A DNA stretch of 64,000 bases from Lachnospiraceae bacterium OF09-6 (GCA_003435055.1 QUMM01000003.1:124001-188000), one strand, 5' to 3'. Numbered from the stretch's first letter, positions 36,190 through 44,806 are shown. Notes: generated by a model from the sequence alone, not told the origin. Translations and numbers: made by a program.

Positions 36190-37581
36190 TTATTCCTCAC
36201 CAGTTGCAAAATAATCTTTTACCAGTTTCACCACTGTTCCGGAAAGCAGGAACAGAGCAATCAGGTTCGGGATCGCCATCAGACCGTTAAATGTCTCAGC
36301 AATACTCCACATCAGCCCTAGGTTGGCCGTTGCTCCAAGAATCGCTACCAGCGAATAAGCCACCATAAATGGCTTGATCACTTTTTCTGAAAACAGGAAC
36401 TCGATGCATCTTGCTCCATACAGTCCCCAGCCAAGAATGGTGGAGAATGCAAAACAACACATCGCTACTGCCGTAAAGATAGATACCCAGTCTCCGTACA
36501 CAGATGTGAATCCCTGAATCGTCAGTTCTGCTCCAGCTGCCGCACCGTAATTCACTGGTACCTGGCTGCATAAAATAACCAGTGCTGTTAATGTACAGAT
36601 TACAATGGTGTCTGCAAATACTTCAAAGATACCGAACATGCCCTGTTTTACCGGTTTTCTGGTATCTGCACAGGCATGAGCGATGGAGCCTGTACCAAGA
36701 CCTGCTTCATTGGAAAAGATACCGCGGGACACACCCTTTTTCATACTCATGAACATGCTTCCGACCACGCCTCCTGTCACTGCAGATGGCTGGAATGCAC
36801 CTCGTATAATGGACACAAAAACTGCCGGAAGTACCCTGATATTCATCAATACCACTCCCAGAGCCAGTACAATGTATAACAATGCCATAAACGGCACCAG
36901 CTTTTCTGTTACCTGGCCAATTCGTTTGATTCCACCAAGCAGGATCATTCCTACCAGTACCGTGATTACAATACCAATGATCAGATTAGATGTAGATACT
37001 GCTCCTTCTGAAATTACATGATAATTCAGTAATGCAGAGTTGATCGCTGTTGTAATGGTATTGACCTGTGTGGCATTGCCAGTTCCGAATACCGTCAGCA
37101 CACCAAATGCTGCAAACAGATAGGCCAGCCATATCCCTTTTTCTCCCAGTCCATTTTTGATGTAGTACATTGGACCGCCCACCAGATCTCCGTTGGTATT
37201 TTTCTCACGGAAATGCACCGCCAATGTCACTTCCGCGAACTTGGTACACATACCAAGGAGTGCTGAAATCCACATCCAGAACACTGCTCCCGGACCGCCG
37301 ATGGCGATTGCGCCTGCCACACCGGCAATATTACCGGTTCCAACCGTTGCCGCCAGTGCAGTGCAGACCGCCTGAAATGGAGTCAGGGCTCCATCTGAAG
37401 CATTTCTTTTCCGAAACATTCTTCCTATAGTTGTCTTAATAGCATACGGGAACTTCCGGATCTGCAAAAAATGAGTTCTGATACTTAAATACAACCCAAC
37501 ACCGAAGATGCACAGCATTGCCGGAACACCCCAGATAAAATTATTTACCACACTGTTTATATTTTCTATTATCTCCATCAT
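36190..37581 (-). CDS. Sodium:alanine/glycine symporter (AGCS family)
   Basis: 463 residues with about 10-11 membrane segments. AGCS hallmarks: TALAATVGTGNIAGVAGAIAIGGPGAVFWMW (in part: GTGNIAGVA, GGPGAVFWMW) near residue 80, GGPMYYIKNGLG near 140 and SNEAGLGTGSIAHA near 290. It imports alanine or glycine with sodium. The reductase gene follows 4 bp downstream, so the pair is co-transcribed; the start may be either of two adjacent ATGs. Confidence 0.94.
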   Translation of the reverse strand: MMEIIENINSVVNNFIWGVPAMLCIFGVGLYLSIRTHFLQIRKFPYAIKTTIGRMFRKRNASDGALTPFQAVCTALAATVGTGNIAGVAGAIAIGGPGAVFWMWISALLGMCTKFAEVTLAVHFREKNTNGDLVGGPMYYIKNGLGEKGIWLAYLFAAFGVLTVFGTGNATQVNTITTAINSALLNYHVISEGAVSTSNLIIGIVITVLVGMILLGGIKRIGQVTEKLVPFMALLYIVLALGVVLMNIRVLPAVFVSIIRGAFQPSAVTGGVVGSMFMSMKKGVSRGIFSNEAGLGTGSIAHACADTRKPVKQGMFGIFEVFADTIVICTLTALVILCSQVPVNYGAAAGAELTIQGFTSVYGDWVSIFTAVAMCCFAFSTILGWGLYGARCIEFLFSEKVIKPFMVAYSLVAILGATANLGLMWSIAETFNGLMAIPNLIALFLLSGTVVKLVKDYFATGEE

Positions 37582-37725
37582 ACACTCTGTTCTCTTTCTT
37601 TTTTATTTCTGCTTATTCTATTGCAATCTTAAAACGACAGATCTGCGCTAATGGTCCTGATCGCCGATTCTATGCCTTATAAATTCACAATATTCTTTTA
37701 TTTTAAGTCATTATTGCTTATAATG

Positions 37726-37768
37726 CAAGAAAGAGTCGCCAGTTGGATTTCTCCTTTCCTGCCGACTC
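37726..37768 (-). terminator. Probable terminator after the YgjP-type gene
   Basis: Imperfect stem around 37733-37768 (GAGTCG...CGACTC with one inner mismatch) followed on the minus strand by TTTCTTG. The 236-bp gap 37582-37817 otherwise holds only the presumed promoter of the symporter. Confidence 0.5.
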
Positions 37769-37817
37769 CGTTGTTTTGTTCTTATCGTATTGTTCCTGAT
37801 CATGCGGTTCAGGTGTA

Positions 37818-38507
37818 CTATGTCAGATACCTTCTCCCATTCTCTTTCAACCACTTTCTTCTGATCTGATAATCCGGTAATACCTTTTCGACTTCTGCCC
37901 AGAACAGCCTGGAATGGTTCATCTGCTTCCTGTGACAGAGTTCGTGCACCACAACATAATCCAGAATCTCATCTGGCATCTCAGCCAGATGGCAGTTGAA
38001 GTTCAGATTTCCTGCCTGACTGCAGCTTCCCCAGCGAGTCTTCTGATTGCGGATCGTGATCCTGCCGTAAGTGACTTCCATCTGTCGGGCAAAGTATGCT
38101 GCTCTTACCAGAATCACTTTTCTTGCAGTCTCTGTAAGCTTCCGAATTTCTTCTTCCGTCAGAGGTGATCGCTGCGAGTATCTATCATCCTGTTCCTGCT
38201 TCTGACGTAACAGCTCCATCTTCTCCAGATGAAGCTGTATCCAATCTTCTTTCTCTGTGACAAACTTCATGATTCGATTCTGCGTCATACGCTGCGGTGC
38301 CCGTACCTTGATCTGAAGATCCCTGTTGATCTCAATGGCAATACTTTTTCGGTTACTGCGAATCAGAGTGATATCGTAATCTTTATATGCTACTTTTTTG
38401 CTTTCTAATCTGCTCTTCATATTTCGTCTCTTGATTGTACCGTCCTCATTTTTCTTTCTGGCCGTATTCGTCAGATCCAATTCAACAAAATCGCCTTTTG
38501 TACACAT
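37818..38507 (-). CDS. YgjP-family (DUF45/SprT-like) zinc metallopeptidase
   Basis: The catalytic part is clear: KTRWGSCSQAGNLNFNCHLAEMP then VVHELCHRKQMNHSRLFW, with the HELCH zinc-binding motif (HExxH) and a downstream histidine. The N-terminal portion includes IRVRAP-like IKVRAPQRM. The start is uncertain: a frame is open as far as 38609, but that would run into the Ldh-family gene (stop at 38536); the ATG at 38507 gives 229 residues and lies just past that stop. An alternative is the ATG at 38420. Function: predicted metal-dependent hydrolase with no defined substrate. Confidence 0.85.
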   Translation of the reverse strand: MCTKGDFVELDLTNTARKKNEDGTIKRRNMKSRLESKKVAYKDYDITLIRSNRKSIAIEINRDLQIKVRAPQRMTQNRIMKFVTEKEDWIQLHLEKMELLRQKQEQDDRYSQRSPLTEEEIRKLTETARKVILVRAAYFARQMEVTYGRITIRNQKTRWGSCSQAGNLNFNCHLAEMPDEILDYVVVHELCHRKQMNHSRLFWAEVEKVLPDYQIRRKWLKENGRRYLT

Positions 38508-38535
38508 CCAGACTTCCCTGTCAATGAATTTTCTT

Positions 38536-39645
38536 TTATTTTTCAAATAAGAAATGATATGGCAGATGGTATTTATCACGGATCTCGATAAATTCTTTCT
38601 GTACTGCATCCCCTACTGGTACTCCCTTGTCCTTGCGTTCCTGCCATACCAGCCATTCTTTCTCACCTGCTGTGTAGATCCGCTCCTGCCCCGGTGCTTT
38701 CTTGGATGCGCGTAATGCACGACAAATATCTCCGGCCGTCTTACGGAAAGTATTTTCTCCCATGAAAAAGTCTGGATTAATAACAAAGAAGAAATGTCCC
38801 AGATGATACATGGAGCGACTGCCATCTGCATTCAGTCCGGTCAGCGCTTTCATAAACGGGCCACCCGTCAGTGCTGCAGAAAGAATCTCTACTACCGCTG
38901 CATAACCATAGCCTTTAAATCCACACATTTCATCACCGATGCCACCAAGAGGTGCCAGTGCTGCGGTTCCATCTACCAAAGCTTTCAAGATCTCATCGGA
39001 ATCCGTCATAGCCTCTCCTTTTTCAGATACTACCATACCAGCCGGTGTATCCTTTCCTTCTCTTGCATAATATTCGATCTTTCCACGCTGTACGATCGAA
39101 GTTGCACAGTCCAGACAGAATGGGAATTCTTCATCTGTAGGAAACGCAAAGGTCAGTGGATTGGTTCCCATCATATTTTCCACGCCAAAAGTTGGTGCAA
39201 TAGATGGTCTGGCATTAGTTCCGGTGATTCCCAGCAGGCCTTCCTTGCTGGCCATGGTAGCCCAGTAACCGGCAATCCCATAATGAGTAGAATTGCAGAT
39301 GCTTCCGCCAGCCATTCCATAAGTCTTCGCTTTCTCAATCAGCATCTCCATCATCTTGTGACTGGCTACCATCCCCATACCATCATGCGCATCCATCACA
39401 ACAGTTGTCGGAGTCTCTTTCAGAATCTCGATCTCAGTTACGGGCTTTAAAGTTCCGTTAAGAATACGATCCATGTAGATCGGTTTAAATCGGTTGCAGC
39501 CATGGCTCTCAATCCCGCGTCGGTCACTTTCCATCAATACATCTGCACAGATTCTGGCATCTGCTTCCGGCACACCCACAGCCTGAAAAGCATCCACCAT
39601 AAAATGTTCCACCATATCCCAACTGATATATGGTCTTGTCTCCAT
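38536..39645 (-). CDS. Ldh-family NAD(P)-dependent oxidoreductase (malate/lactate/ureidoglycolate type)
   Basis: 369 residues of the Ldh_2 (type 2 malate/L-lactate dehydrogenase) family. The signature RRGIESHGCNRFKPIYMDR includes the catalytic histidine near residue 49; GGSICNSTHYGIAGYWA near residue 115 and the TNPLTFAFPT segment form the cofactor site; GFKGYGYAAVVEILSAALTG is the conserved C-terminal glycine-rich region. It oxidises or reduces a 2-hydroxyacid, but the exact substrate cannot be set. It lies next to the decayed element, whose left end starts 166 bp upstream. Confidence 0.88.
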   Translation of the reverse strand: METRPYISWDMVEHFMVDAFQAVGVPEADARICADVLMESDRRGIESHGCNRFKPIYMDRILNGTLKPVTEIEILKETPTTVVMDAHDGMGMVASHKMMEMLIEKAKTYGMAGGSICNSTHYGIAGYWATMASKEGLLGITGTNARPSIAPTFGVENMMGTNPLTFAFPTDEEFPFCLDCATSIVQRGKIEYYAREGKDTPAGMVVSEKGEAMTDSDEILKALVDGTAALAPLGGIGDEMCGFKGYGYAAVVEILSAALTGGPFMKALTGLNADGSRSMYHLGHFFFVINPDFFMGENTFRKTAGDICRALRASKKAPGQERIYTAGEKEWLVWQERKDKGVPVGDAVQKEFIEIRDKYHLPYHFLFEK

Positions 39646-39811
39646 CGTAAAATCCTCCCGTTATGTTATTCATCGTATATCATTTTCTGCATGTTCCCTG
39701 GTAAATTTTCTGGTCATGGTCCTAATGTTCCAGAAATATACAAGTCTCTTTCAGTATAACATACTTATCCTGCTGATGGGAAATAGAATCTCGAACCAAT
39801 CTCTTCCACCT

Positions 39812-39971
39812 AACAGAAAAACCCCGGAAACCTTGCGGTTCCGGGGCATCTTACGCTACAGTACGATACACACGAAGTGTATACTAAAATATATAATTAT
39901 TATCTGTCAATCAGTGATTACTCGATGATAGAAGCAACACGGCCTAATCCTACAGTACGTCCACCTTCACG
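39812..39971 (-). repeat. Displaced copy of the tuf 3' end and terminator (element end, left)
   Basis: 160 bp nearly identical to 45533-45691: the terminator, the downstream spacer and the last 55 or so bases of tuf coding sequence. Only three differences are seen: one extra A inside the terminator stem, one T/A and one A/G (the last changes Ser to Leu). Homology stops abruptly after CCACCTTCACG. This is the pattern of an attachment site created by integration into the 3' end of tuf. Confidence 0.85.
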
Positions 39972-40197
39972 TTTGTGAGGTTCTTAAAAACTCATTATTT
40001 TCTATGATTTTCGTGTCTATATTGTCCTGTATTGTGGATTTTCCAGGCTATATTCCTATTCTCTTCATTTTTTAGTATCAAAATGGTATCACAGCCAGAT
40101 TTTCATGAGCTGTCAACTTTCCGGTTGCAGATTCCTATCCTGACTGTTATAAGCAAAACATGGGTGCTATCATAACGGTAGGCGGTTAGTCCTTCAG

Positions 40198-40269
40198 CAG
40201 AGGGTTGCAGAGTGCCAGTGGCACTCGTTTTGCAACGACCGAAGTGAAACGGAGACCTGTGACCCTCTG
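40198..40269 (+). ncRNA. Structured leader upstream of the 32-residue peptide gene
   Basis: A perfect 8-bp outer stem (CAGAGGGT 40198-40205 with 40262-40269) encloses a hairpin of 7 bp (GAGTGCC / GGCACTC, 40210-40226) extended by TTGCA/TGCAA, and a second small hairpin (CCG AAGTGAAA CGG). The layout is a three-way junction. It lies 48 bp before the peptide start. Possibly a leader controlling the peptide or an RNA in its own right; I do not recognise a known family. Confidence 0.45.
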
Positions 40270-40317
40270 ATTACATAGAAACTCGAAAGAAAATCCACTG
40301 GAAAGGAGGGCTAAGCC

Positions 40318-40416
40318 ATGAGTATTGTTGATTTTATAGCAGTAGTGAGCTTCGGCTTAACCTGCTTTGGTCTTGGATATACCTTTGGCAAGGATAATAC
40401 TAAACCACAAAAATAG
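40318..40416 (+). CDS. 32-residue hydrophobic peptide (possible holin-like/type I toxin-like)
   Basis: An ATG with AAAGGAGGG eight bases upstream opens a 32-residue frame: SIVDFIAVVSFGLTCFGLGY, then FGKDNTKPQK. One transmembrane helix is followed by a short charged tail, the form of small holin-like or type I toxin peptides found on Gram-positive mobile elements. A terminator follows at once, and a structured RNA precedes. Function not proven; strong ribosome binding site and terminator make it a credible gene despite its size. Confidence 0.6.
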   Translation: MSIVDFIAVVSFGLTCFGLGYTFGKDNTKPQK

Positions 40417-40450
40417 CCGCCCTGGTCTGGTAAACTAAGCGGCAATTTTT
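40411..40450 (+). terminator. Terminator of the small peptide gene
   Basis: GCCGC (40416-40420) pairs with GCGGC (40439-40443), flanked by A-T pairs and followed by ATTTTTG on the plus strand. Confidence 0.65.
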
Positions 40451-40529
40451 GTCAAAACATATATCGGACTAACCGTCTATCGGTAGCACTTTTTTTCTAT
40501 AATCATATTAGCACGCATGTGCAGAAATG

Positions 40530-40637
40530 TCAAAAAATTTTTATTCTACTTTTTGAAGTTTTGACATATCCAATCCATGCCGGATCATCATCAGAATATC
40601 CCATTTTTAATTCTATGTACATTAAATTGTTAATCAT
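40530..40637 (-). pseudogene. Truncated remnant of a small element-associated protein
   Basis: 35 residues from the ATG at 40637, which has AGGAG before it: INNLMYIELKMGYSDDDPAWIG and so on. This is the start of a family of roughly 80-90-residue proteins (MYIELKTGYSDNGPAWIG type) common near Firmicute mobile elements. Here the frame ends after KTSKSRIKIF, so about half is missing. It is a gene fragment. Confidence 0.5.
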
Positions 40638-40710
40638 TCTTATTCTCTCCTGATTCCAAATTTTGCAACATCTCAACAAACTGGAAGCTGTAAACCTGAT
40701 TGTTCCTAAA

Positions 40711-41870
40711 TTAACTGTGGCATACCATTGATAAACATATGCCATGCCTGTCATTTTTCGCACTAAGTTTCCATCCGTGCATTTCAACGATTTCTTTTGA
40801 GAGGGCAAGCCCTATTCCGCTGCTTCCGTTTTGTCCCGTATGAAAACGTTCAAACATATGGGAAAAATCCTCTGTGCTAAGTTCTCCTCCATCGTTCCAG
40901 ATGGAAAGGACTTGATTTTTCCACGATATTTCGATTTGACTACACGCATATTTTACGGAATTAGTTATCAGGTTAGCAACAGCGTGTTCCAGCTTCTCCG
41001 GGTCTCCGTTGACATATCCTTCGTCCAGTTCTAACGATACTGAAAGGTTTCGCCTGTTCACAATTCCTTCAAGCGGCATCAAAATATCTTGAACCAGTGA
41101 TGCCATTTCTATTGGTTCACACTTTAATGGTTCCGTACCGCTTTCCATTTTTGATAAATACAGGATATCCTCAATAAGTTTACTCATACGCTCCGTCTGA
41201 GACACTATCATTCTGCCCGCTTGAGAATAATCGGTAATGACTCCCATTTCAATCTCCTCCGCATATCCGCAAATTGCCATAAGCGGGGTTTTTAATTCGT
41301 GAGATGTATTTTCAAAAAAGGTCTTCTGAGCTTTGTCATTTTGTTCAAGTTTTTCCCGAGAAAATATCCAATGGCAGCACCGAGAGCGGCAATGACAAAA
41401 GCATCCAGCAAAACACCAAAACTGATTTCTTTTACGAGTTCTGGTTCGCCGGTAACATCCACATAAGCAAGTAATCTCTCATTGCTGTCTTCGTAATACT
41501 CTGTTCTGGCTTTCATATAATAAGTTGCTTCGTCAATTTTTGCCCTTTGCATTTCATCAGACGGGTGTGTTTCATACCAGTCAATAAGTTTCTTCTCTTT
41601 GGGTGTCAGAATCTGATATATGTCATCCCTGTTTTCTGAATCTGCCCCCATATATACAAGTGAGGCATAATATAAAGAGCCCGTATCATTTTCAGATTCG
41701 TAATTCAAATATTCGTCTGAATCCAAAGTAAAAGTGTTTTTAATTGCATTCTCAGCTCTCAGCTCTATTTTTTTATTAAAAACTATGTTCAGAATCAGCA
41801 GGCTCAAAAGCATGGCTGCCATAACGGCGGAACCTGTAAGTGTGGCAATTTTATAACGTGTCTTATTCAT
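40711..41870 (-). pseudogene. Sensor histidine kinase of the element, frameshifted
   Basis: Start ATG at 41870, overlapping the response regulator stop by 8 bp. The first reading (to 41292) has TM1, an extracellular loop of about 120 residues and TM2 (AALGAAIGYFLG), then runs out of frame. From the G3 run at 41355-41357 another frame gives EKLEQNDKAQKTFFENTSHELKTPLMAICGY (in part), the HisKA box with the phosphorylated histidine, then NLITNSVKYAC and GSSGIGLALSKEIV of the ATPase domain, ending at 40711. One added G gives a 387-residue kinase without a HAMP domain. Either real inactivation or a sequence error; the rest of the sequence shows no other damage. Confidence 0.75.
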
Positions 41871-42552
41871 TACAATCCTCCAGTTTATAGCCATAGCCCC
41901 AGACAGCACTAATGCGAACTTTGCTGCCTGCGGTCTTCATTTTCTGCCTGACTCTTCTTACTGTCTCATCGACAACTCTGGTTTCTATCTCCGTAGAATC
42001 TATTCCCCATACTTTGTCGAGAATTTCATTCCGGGGGATTGCCGTTCCACCATGTTCCATAAGACATCCCAGAAGCGAAAATTCTGTCATAGTCAGACCA
42101 ATATCATGCTCTTTCACAATGGCATTATGCTTCTCCCATGAAAAACACACATCACCAAAGGAAATATCTGCCTTTACAGGTATATTCATTTCAACTCTTC
42201 GGAACAACGCATTTACCCGGACAACAAGAAGTGACGGCGAAAATGGCTTAATCAGATAGTCATCCCCTCCATACATAAATCCCTTCATATGGTCAGACTC
42301 TGAATCCTTTGCCGTCAAAATAATAATAGGAACTGATGATATTGTCCTTAGCTTTTTACATATGGAAAGACCGTCTGAACCCGGCATCATAATATCAAGA
42401 ATAACAAGATCACAGGGCTTCTCCTGAAAAGCAGAAAAGAGTGTATCACCATTCTTGTATGCTGTTACCTCATATCCGGCATTGGATAAAAATTCTGTGA
42501 GTATTTCTCGTATATCCTGTTCATCATCTGCCAAATAGATTTTTTTTGCCAT
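41863..42552 (-). CDS. OmpR-family response regulator of the element
   Basis: 229 residues. The receiver domain has LADDEQDIREIL and phospho-acceptor in LVILDIMMPGSDG (near residue 55), with the conserved KP at DYLIKPFSPS. The winged-helix DNA-binding domain occupies the last 95 residues (IGLTMTEFSLLGCLMEHGG, then VDETVRRVRQKM). It pairs with the histidine kinase downstream (8-bp overlap) and lies 85 bp downstream of the secreted triple-repeat gene; the three are in one direction and may be one unit. Confidence 0.93.
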   Translation of the reverse strand: MAKKIYLADDEQDIREILTEFLSNAGYEVTAYKNGDTLFSAFQEKPCDLVILDIMMPGSDGLSICKKLRTISSVPIIILTAKDSESDHMKGFMYGGDDYLIKPFSPSLLVVRVNALFRRVEMNIPVKADISFGDVCFSWEKHNAIVKEHDIGLTMTEFSLLGCLMEHGGTAIPRNEILDKVWGIDSTEIETRVVDETVRRVRQKMKTAGSKVRISAVWGYGYKLEDCNE

Positions 42553-42637
42553 ATCTTTAATCCCACATGAGGGGAGTCCCTCAGAAATTCTGTGAGATTC
42601 CCCATATTATATCTTTCAAAATCAGTATATCTGTATT

Positions 42638-43438
42638 TTAGTTCCACTCTGCTTTCGCTTCAAGAGCGATTGCCTGTGCCTCCAAAGCATCAATCTCATC
42701 TGAATACTTCGCATAGCGAGAAGCAAATTCCTCTTCAGAGAGGTTATCAGAGCCGTTATAAATATTTTCATAGACTGCATCAATTTTATTGTAAATACTG
42801 TTAAGCTGATTGACTTCATCTTCGCTCAAATTTCCATAGTATCCCTCATACCAACCCGCTTTCTTTTCAAGCGTTTCAATCTGTGCGTTCAGTGATGTAA
42901 TCTCGTCATCATACTTTGCATAGCGGGCTTCGATCTCATCGTCTGAAAGATCATCGTCCGTCCACACTTCCGCATCAATTTCTTCGATTCTTTCATATGC
43001 TTTCTGAAGCTGCTCTGCTTCCTCTGCGGTGAGCTTGCCTGTATCGTACAGAGCATTATACTCATCCTCGGAATATTCATATTCCTCGTTGTCGATCCAC
43101 CCGGCTTTTTTATCAAGCTCCTCAAGGCGATCCATGAGGGTATCGGTTTCATCCTGATACTGATCGTATCTGGCATAGATATCTTCATCAGAAAGACCAT
43201 CTGCATCTTTCATTACCTCTTTGTCGATAGCGTCAAGTCGGTCATAAATGGAGTTAAACTCTTCAATCTCCTTCTGAGTGAGAGAACCATAATCTACATT
43301 TGTTTGTGTTACCTCTGATGTAGTCACTGTCTCCTCCTGTGTCTCCTTCTGGGCAGCCATGGCAGGAATACCTGCGGATGTAGTCATTGTTGCTGCAAGT
43401 GCTATTACCATTCCTCTTTTGAATAATCTGTTCATCAT
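42638..43438 (-). CDS. Secreted acidic protein with three helical repeats
   Basis: 266 residues from the double ATG at 43438 with AGGAGG upstream. A Sec signal peptide (cleavage likely after IPAMA, residue 28) is followed by a short Thr/Glu linker and three repeats of about 62 residues at 53-114, 136-196 and 204-265. Each repeat has LT/LSxxE...Y..I...., then LSDE/LSEEE, ARY.KY.DE and ends LEKKAGW or AKAEW. The composition is strongly acidic and coiled-coil-like. There is no anchor, so it is probably released or held by the wall. I recognise no family. It precedes a two-component system and may be its target or ligand sensor. Confidence 0.8.
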   Translation of the reverse strand: MMNRLFKRGMVIALAATMTTSAGIPAMAAQKETQEETVTTSEVTQTNVDYGSLTQKEIEEFNSIYDRLDAIDKEVMKDADGLSDEDIYARYDQYQDETDTLMDRLEELDKKAGWIDNEEYEYSEDEYNALYDTGKLTAEEAEQLQKAYERIEEIDAEVWTDDDLSDDEIEARYAKYDDEITSLNAQIETLEKKAGWYEGYYGNLSEDEVNQLNSIYNKIDAVYENIYNGSDNLSEEEFASRYAKYSDEIDALEAQAIALEAKAEWN

Positions 43439-43736
43439 TTTAGTTCCTCCTGATTTTTTATTTACCGGTTGTTCGGTATGGCTAAAGTATAGCTCAGGCA
43501 AATGTAAAAATATCCTTAGAACAGTCATGAAAATGTCAAGAAAGTGTAACAGCACAAGATTTCCTATAAACCATATTTACTCTCGCCTCTTAAGGGTTAC
43601 AATCTTTTTTCAAATACCCACAATTTTTTCTAAATCTGCAATTCCGATTTACTTTCACCTTATTTTACCATAGTGCTTTCTAAAGTGCTATTCTAATATA
43701 TACAAAAGTGTAAAAAAGCGATCTCTTCTCTCACAC
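43439..43736. other. Intergenic stretch upstream of the triple-repeat gene
   Basis: 298 bp, A+T-rich, with no credible gene. It presumably holds the promoter of the triple-repeat gene; no firm -35/-10 pair was identified. Confidence 0.4.
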
Positions 43737-44111
43737 TCACACATATACCATGTTTTTCAATATAATCTCTTCTGCACTAACTTTTATATTATTCATTAAC
43801 CCAACCCACTTCATCTGATCCTGTACCTTTAATTCTTCAGTTACACCCTTTTTTTCTTCCATCTGTTTCATAAGCATTTCCACCTGCTCTCTGGCTTCCT
43901 GATCTGTCTGGTTCAGATGTTCATTCAGTTTTCCAGTCAATAACAGATACTGATACCTTGCTGATCTGTGTTCTTTTAAGAACTGCTTTCGTAACATTCC
44001 ATATTTTCCATATGTCGGTTCTGCTTCGTTCAAAACCAGATCCGGCAAATAGTAATCTCCATGCAACGTATAACTCATTCCGTTTTTCTCATCATAAATC
44101 TGTTTTTTCAT
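43737..44111 (-). CDS. tnpV: TnpV family transposon protein
   Basis: 124 residues. Family features: YDEKNGMSYTLHGDYYLPDL at the start, GKYGMLRKQFLKEHR, LTGKLNEHL, and WVGLMNNIKVSAEEIILKN at the end. TnpV is encoded on Clostridial transposons of the Tn4451/Tn5397 type and its function is not established. It is intact in length and marks the region as mobile-element DNA. Confidence 0.88.
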   Translation of the reverse strand: MKKQIYDEKNGMSYTLHGDYYLPDLVLNEAEPTYGKYGMLRKQFLKEHRSARYQYLLLTGKLNEHLNQTDQEAREQVEMLMKQMEEKKGVTEELKVQDQMKWVGLMNNIKVSAEEIILKNMVYV

Positions 44112-44168
44112 AACATTAAATCTCCAATCCTCTATATTTTGTTTTGTTCTCTTTATGCTGTTGATTTT

Positions 44169-44441
44169 CTATCTGCCTCTTTTGAGTAGCCCATCTCTTT
44201 TATTCTTGATACTCCTGTCCTTCAATGACTGAACCTTGTCTCGGAAGTAGACTTCTACAAACTCTCCCATTGTCATATCCATGTCTTCTTTCGCTGTTCT
44301 TTTATACTCCGCTTCAAAATTTAATGCTTCTTTCTTAGTGCGAAATCCTCTTTTTACTTTTCGCTTTTTGGCTCCTGTCCAGTCCTCATAATAAAATGAA
44401 ATATACCAGGTTCCTCTTTCTTCATCTTTGTACGCTGCCAT
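44169..44441 (-). pseudogene. int: Tyrosine integrase, N-terminal fragment
   Basis: 90 residues. The N-terminal arm-binding domain is clear (MAAYKDEERGTWYISFYYED, then KKRKVKRGFRTKKEALNFE), followed by the start of the core-binding SAM-like domain (TMGEFVEVYFRDKV). The frame then departs from the family and stops at RDGLLKRGR. The catalytic domain (R...HxxR...Y) is absent from the window. In related elements int runs on toward the attachment site, so about 300 residues have been lost, apparently replaced by the DNA now between 40.1 and 44.2 kb. Confidence 0.8.
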
Positions 44442-44452
44442 ACTTTCTCCCC

Positions 44453-44647
44453 CTACATTGCACTCTGGGAATATCCATAAAATTTCTTTTCCCAGAATGC
44501 CCTCGGAATCTTACCTGCAACGGTCACATATCCCTGATCTGCAAGCTCTTTGTTCAGTTTGCGAAGCAGCTTGTAAGAATATCCAAGTGAAATCCCCATG
44601 CTCTCTGCAACTTCTTCCGCTGTAATCATATAGTTCTGTCTCTGCAT
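44453..44647 (-). CDS. Excisionase-like helix-turn-helix protein
   Basis: 64 residues with GGAGG seven bases before the start. ITAEEVAESMGISLGYSYKLLRKLN is a winged helix-turn-helix similar to the small MerR-like excisionases that sit directly upstream of Tn916-type integrases, as here (11 bp before the integrase fragment). The C-terminus reads VAGKIPRAFWEKKFYG. It would direct excision together with the integrase, but the integrase is broken. Confidence 0.75.
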   Translation of the reverse strand: MQRQNYMITAEEVAESMGISLGYSYKLLRKLNKELADQGYVTVAGKIPRAFWEKKFYGYSQSAM

Positions 44648-44770
44648 ATCATTTCCTCCTTATCTATAATTATCATTTTTACTGATACTATATCATTTTA
44701 AATAATCATTTTCAATAATTTTTATCTGTATGAATGATATTTTTCTATATTGTTGATTTTTATCATTTGT
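44646..44770. promoter_or_regulatory. Repeated TATCATTT motifs in the xis/xre divergent control region
   Basis: ATCATTT-type sequences occur at 44646-44653, 44671-44679, 44691-44699, 44704-44712 and 44761-44769, with an inverted version (AATGATAT) at 44733-44740. They lie between the divergent excisionase-like and XRE genes. Such spacing suggests binding sites for the XRE protein. Confidence 0.5.
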
Positions 44771-44778
44771 GATATACT
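44750..44778 (+). promoter_or_regulatory. Promoter of the xre gene
   Basis: TTGTTG at 44750-44755 and TATACT at 44773-44778, separated by 17 bases; one TATCATTTG repeat lies inside the spacer. The start codon of the XRE gene is 29 bases further on. Confidence 0.6.
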
Positions 44779-44806
44779 GTTCTTAGCTTTTAAGGAGGTG
44801 GATAAT

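Noticed and set aside
37651..37869. A 72-codon plus-strand frame in the gap between the symporter and YgjP-type genes
   Set aside because: No ribosome binding site, runs into the YgjP gene on the other strand and resembles no family.
39812..39971. Second tuf gene decayed to its tail
   Set aside because: Homology begins abruptly only 55 bases from the stop with no trace of the rest, and mobile-element genes fill the interval, so an attachment-site duplication fits better.
40530..40808. A 92-residue protein read from 40808
   Set aside because: Its first half is the histidine kinase tail in another frame; only the last 35 codons, with their own ribosome binding site, look like a gene remnant.
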